The position numbers and the translations under genes are program-made. Of a DNA stretch of 8,031 nt, positions 5,457 through 8,031 are shown piece by piece. Origin of the DNA: Bacilli bacterium (GTDB taxonomy: Bacteria; Bacillota_I; Bacilli_A; RF39; UBA660); assembly GCA_900751815.1 (NCBI GenBank), contig CAADST010000118.1, positions 1-8,031 on the forward strand. The letters are read 5' to 3'. Position 1 is the first letter of the stretch, and each line of letters begins with the position of its first letter. Under the pieces are notes generated by a model. It did not search any database. It saw only the letters and a list, made by a program, of their open reading frames with translations, and was not told the origin of the DNA.

Positions 5457-5478
5457 AATTAAAGAAAGAAGGTAATTT

Positions 5479-6177
5479 ATGAAATTTATAGTTAGTAAAG
5501 AAATATTTGATGATATTCCGAGTGCTTTATTTGGTGTAATTATTGCAAGAGGAATAGACAATCATAAAAGTTATGATTGGATAAAAGATATGCTTGATGA
5601 AAGTATAGAAGAATGTAAGAAGTTTTATGAAGGAAAAGTAGTTAAGGAAAGTGCTCCGATTACATATTACAGGGATGCATTTAGAGCACTAGGAATTAAT
5701 CCTAATAAATTTATGTGTTCAATTGAAGCTTTAGTTACAAGAACTGTTAAAAAAGGAGAAATGCCTAATATTAATACATTGGTAGATTTAGGTAATGCCT
5801 TATCTTTAAAATATAATATTCCACTAGGTATTCATGATATTGATCACTTTAGTGGAAATATGGAAATTAAGAAAGCTACTGGTAATGAAGATTTTATTCC
5901 ATTCGGAGGAGAGATGGTAGAACATCCAGATAAAGGTGAAGTCATTTATGTAAGTGGCAGTGATGTAAAAACTAGAAGATGGACATGGCGCCAAGGAGAA
6001 AATAGTAAAATTACCGAAGATACAACTAATGTCTTTATTCCTCTTGATGCATTTTTAGAAAATAAAGAAGATATGTTAAAATTACAAAGTGAATTTGCGG
6101 ATATCCTAAAAAATAAATTAGGTGCTATCGTTAGCATTGGTATAGTTGATAAAGATAATAACGAATTTGAATTTTAA
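5479..6177 (+). CDS. B3/B4 (PheT-like) domain protein, 232 aa
   Basis: The whole protein is a stand-alone B3/B4 domain, the fold that in the phenylalanyl-tRNA synthetase beta chain forms the editing region; free-standing members are thought to bind or deacylate mischarged tRNA or amino acids, but most are uncharacterised. Typical segments are seen: YYRDAFRALGINPNKFMCSIEAL (about residues 63-85), the helix and strand LVDLGNALSLKYNIPLGIHD (101-120), GNEDFIPFGG (135-144), GEVIYVSG (153-160) and the diagnostic RRWTWRQGENSKIT (166-179). A cytoplasmic location is expected, since there is no signal peptide or membrane segment. The length fits the usual ~220-240 residues. ATG 5479 has AGAAGG six bases upstream. 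It is divergent from the protease and ends in its own terminator. Confidence 0.88.
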   Translation: MKFIVSKEIFDDIPSALFGVIIARGIDNHKSYDWIKDMLDESIEECKKFYEGKVVKESAPITYYRDAFRALGINPNKFMCSIEALVTRTVKKGEMPNINTLVDLGNALSLKYNIPLGIHDIDHFSGNMEIKKATGNEDFIPFGGEMVEHPDKGEVIYVSGSDVKTRRWTWRQGENSKITEDTTNVFIPLDAFLENKEDMLKLQSEFADILKNKLGAIVSIGIVDKDNNEFEF

Positions 6178-6206
6178 AGGCAACAAAAAAGTTGCTTTTT
6201 ATTTTC
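6176..6206 (+). terminator. Terminator of the B3/B4-domain gene
   Basis: AAAGGCAAC (6176-6184) pairs with GTTGCTTTT (6191-6199) with one G-T wobble and an A6 loop, followed by a T-rich run. The stem begins on the stop codon. Its 3' arm also contains the -35 hexamer of the next promoter. Confidence 0.85.
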
Positions 6207-6220
6207 CTTAATGTTAGAAT
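6192..6220 (+). promoter_or_regulatory. Extended -10 promoter of the paired membrane-protein genes
   Basis: TTGCTT (6192-6197), a 17-bp spacer and TAGAAT (6215-6220) preceded by TGT make an extended -10 promoter. The predicted start near 6227 leaves room for the ribosome site GGAGG (6233-6237). Another TATAAT at 6220-6225 would start transcription at the ribosome site and is less likely. Confidence 0.5.
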
Positions 6221-6243
6221 ATAATTCTATATGGAGGCATTTT

Positions 6244-7161
6244 ATGGAAAGCTTTATTAATAGCCAAATAAAGGAACTTACTAAAAAGTATAAAAACTTA
6301 CAAAAAGACCTACTAACTAGTAAAATAAATGCTAATCAAGTAAAAATGAAAATAGATAGTATTGAATCTTTTAATAAGAAATCAAGTAAGTTTAAAGCGG
6401 CTTTAGCTCTAACCTTAGCTTTGGGAGTATCATCAACTGTTGCAGATCTAGCAGTAATAAATAAACTTAATAGTAAAACTTATTATAAAACAGATGTTGC
6501 TATGATTAGTGAAGATGAAACCTTTTTCTTAGGAAGTGACTTTTATCCGGAATTTCCGGGCAACGAAAGAATTGATATTGTTGAATACACTTCTTGGAAA
6601 GAAGTGCTAGATTCTAGTTTTTTAATTTTTAGAGATGACTATACCCCTAAATATCGGAGGGATATTGTAGTATATGAAGATGTAGAAAAAATAAAAAATG
6701 GTATAGGGGCAGATTACTTTGATATGGATATAAGTGATTTAAATAGTGAGGTTAAAGATACAATTTATTCTTATGCACCCGAAAATTTAGATGAAGTTAA
6801 AAGATTAGTTATTAGATATTTACAAAATACAGATGATACAACTTTAGTTTGGGATACAGATGGTGCAAATGGCTTATTTTATATATTACTTGTGTTATTA
6901 CCGCTTTTAACTGGTTTTGGATTGTACAAATCTATTAAAGGATTATATGAATTAAGTAAAAATAAAGCTTTGAGAGAACAACTTTTAAAAGAAATAGAAG
7001 AATTAGAGAAAAATATTGTATTATATGATTTAAAAATAGAAGACATTGCAGATAGCATAGTAGCTTTATATAATAAATATGAAGATGTAATTCAAAATGA
7101 AGAAGTTAGAAATACAGCAATTAAATTAATAAAAGAAAGAAGTGAAAAAGATGGATATTAA
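6244..7161 (+). CDS. Two-pass membrane protein with cytoplasmic coiled coils (paralogue A), 305 aa
   Basis: I do not recognise a named family. The start is ATG 6244, six bases after GGAGG; the ATG at 6211 precedes the ribosome site and is rejected. The N-terminal ~48 residues are charged and helical (IKELTKKYKNLQKDLL), probably coiled coil. They are followed by a membrane segment at about 50-72, an acidic, Tyr-rich extracytoplasmic domain (about 75-208), a second membrane segment (about 210-230, LFYILLVLLPLLTGFGLY), and a C-terminal coiled coil (about 238-300) with REQLLKEIEELE and LYNKYEDVIQNEEV. Both ends should face the cytoplasm. No enzyme motif is seen and there are no cysteines. The next gene overlaps this one by 11 bp and encodes a clear paralogue, so the two are co-transcribed and likely co-translated. 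Possible roles are an envelope scaffold or a hetero-oligomeric membrane complex; this is inference only. Confidence 0.85.
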   Translation: MESFINSQIKELTKKYKNLQKDLLTSKINANQVKMKIDSIESFNKKSSKFKAALALTLALGVSSTVADLAVINKLNSKTYYKTDVAMISEDETFFLGSDFYPEFPGNERIDIVEYTSWKEVLDSSFLIFRDDYTPKYRRDIVVYEDVEKIKNGIGADYFDMDISDLNSEVKDTIYSYAPENLDEVKRLVIRYLQNTDDTTLVWDTDGANGLFYILLVLLPLLTGFGLYKSIKGLYELSKNKALREQLLKEIEELEKNIVLYDLKIEDIADSIVALYNKYEDVIQNEEVRNTAIKLIKERSEKDGY

Positions 7162-8026
7162 TAAAAAGGCGAGAGAATTAGCTAATGAAATAATGGGTAA
7201 GCAAATTATATGTGAAGGACTTGAAGAATCTATTGCTGAAAATGGCTTAACTAAGAATGCTTGCATTACCGACAAATACAAAGGAGCACTTGCCTTAACT
7301 ATTGGGGCTTGTATGGGAATAGGTTTTGTTAATTATGCTATTCAAGCTAAGGTACAAGAAGAGAATTATTACTATACAGAACCTAAAATTATAGTAGAAG
7401 ATACTACCTATGAACTAGATCCCGATTATCAAGAAAAATTAGAAATTGGGGAAGAAGTATTACTACTTGAATATGGTCCTTGGGAAGAGGTAAAAACAAA
7501 TAATCCTTATACCGAATATGCAACAAGTTATAAAAGTAATTTATATGCTTATCCAGTTGGTGATGAATTTTTAAGTTATGAAGAATATTTAGATATTGAT
7601 ACTTCTAATTTAGAAGGTGAAGTAGTAGATACTAAAACAACATATGTAGCACCAACTGAAGCTGATGAGAGATTTTTATATGTTCGTAGTCAGAATTTAG
7701 ATGATAGTATAATGGTTGCAGATATCGATAATTTAACAACAACAGAAAAAGCTATTTTTTGTATCGTTTCAATTTTAACAATTGTTGGTGCTTCTTATTC
7801 AACAGGTAATTTTGCTGGTAAATGGATTAATAATTATATTAGTATGCCAAGCTTTATAAGAGAACAACTTCTGGAAGAATTAGAGTTACTTGAAGCTAGC
7901 TATAAGGTAAATAAAAAAGAATTAGTTGATGCCTTAAAAGATTTAACAAATTTATTTAATAAATATGAACAAGATATTACTGATGAAGAAACAAAAGAAA
8001 TATGCCGCAGATTAGTTCGAGGATAA
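7151..8026 (+). CDS. Two-pass membrane protein with cytoplasmic coiled coil (paralogue B), 291 aa
   Basis: Family unrecognised, but this is a paralogue of the preceding protein over its whole length. Matching segments are YYTEPKIIVEDTTYEL with YKTDVAMISEDETFFL, LLEYGPWEEV with IVEYTSWKEV, YLDIDTSNLEGEVVDT with YFDMDISDLNSEVKDT, REQLLEELELLE with REQLLKEIEELE, and LFNKYEQDITDEE with LYNKYEDVIQNEE. Layout: a charged N-terminus, a membrane segment (about 44-63), an acidic extracytoplasmic domain (about 70-195), a second membrane segment (about 199-217), and a cytoplasmic C-terminal coiled coil (about 235-290). The start is uncertain: ATG 7151 overlaps the upstream gene by 11 bp; GTG 7142 overlaps by 20. 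The ribosome site is weak (GAAG-type), as expected if translation is coupled to the upstream gene. Unlike its partner it has several Cys (21, 38, 54, 204, 285). The stop is TAA 8024-8026; no terminator is seen in the remaining 5 bp, so the operon may continue. Confidence 0.82.
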   Translation: MDINKKARELANEIMGKQIICEGLEESIAENGLTKNACITDKYKGALALTIGACMGIGFVNYAIQAKVQEENYYYTEPKIIVEDTTYELDPDYQEKLEIGEEVLLLEYGPWEEVKTNNPYTEYATSYKSNLYAYPVGDEFLSYEEYLDIDTSNLEGEVVDTKTTYVAPTEADERFLYVRSQNLDDSIMVADIDNLTTTEKAIFCIVSILTIVGASYSTGNFAGKWINNYISMPSFIREQLLEELELLEASYKVNKKELVDALKDLTNLFNKYEQDITDEETKEICRRLVRG

Positions 8027-8031
8027 TTTTA

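Noticed and set aside
5946..6137. Minus-strand open frame of 63 codons
   Set aside because: It lies fully antisense to conserved motifs of the B3/B4 gene and has no ribosome site or recognisable content.
6211..6243. Upstream ATG for paralogue A
   Set aside because: It lies inside the predicted promoter and before the strong GGAGG site, which is correctly spaced for the ATG at 6244.
1..8031. CRISPR array, tRNA, rRNA, phage attachment site or alternative (UGA = Trp) code
   Set aside because: No regularly spaced repeats, no cloverleaf or rRNA-like sequence was noticed, and conserved Trp positions use TGG with no in-frame TGA in the genes.

Overview
The window is AT-rich, with strong Shine-Dalgarno sites of AGGAG type, compact U-tract terminators, all stops TAA and tryptophan as TGG. 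This points to a low-GC Firmicute using the ordinary bacterial code. The gene styles resemble uncultured gut Bacilli close to the Mollicutes/Erysipelotrichia: Cys-containing fibronectin-like surface proteins, a short SpoIVB-like protease and many lysine/asparagine-rich proteins. That placement is inference from composition and protein style, not a database result.

Layout, left to right. (1) 1-633 (+): the C-terminal part of agmatine deiminase (aguA), cut by the window edge and ending in a clear terminator. (2) 655-1021 (-): the last ~121 codons of an aminoacyl-histidine dipeptidase (pepD, M20 family). It is broken at its upstream side by an insertion sequence, and the rest of the gene is not on the other side. 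(3) 1022-2685: a complete IS30-family element with 29-bp inverted repeats and an apparently intact DDE transposase on the minus strand. Its regulatory architecture is notable: an anti-Shine-Dalgarno hairpin overlaps its own promoter, and a degraded inverted copy of its right end lies near its left end. (4) 2722-4374 (+): a strong sigma-A promoter carrying two identically spaced GTCT-N7-AGAC sites drives a membrane-anchored, Cys-containing surface protein with a fibronectin type III-like domain. (5) 4387-5361 (-): a secreted PDZ + S55 serine protease of the SpoIVB family, convergent with the surface protein and sharing one hairpin with it. (6) 5479-6177 (+): a B3/B4 (PheT-like) domain protein, divergent from the protease across a 117-bp gap with a palindrome. 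(7) 6244-8026 (+): two overlapping genes for paralogous two-pass membrane proteins with coiled-coil cytoplasmic ends and a shared, unrecognised extracytoplasmic domain.

There is no single pathway here. aguA and pepD are amino-acid/amine catabolism genes, with pepD apparently destroyed by the IS or a linked deletion. The parts most likely to be undescribed are the paired paralogous membrane proteins and the twin operator-like sites at the surface-protein promoter. No tRNA, rRNA, CRISPR array or origin was seen.
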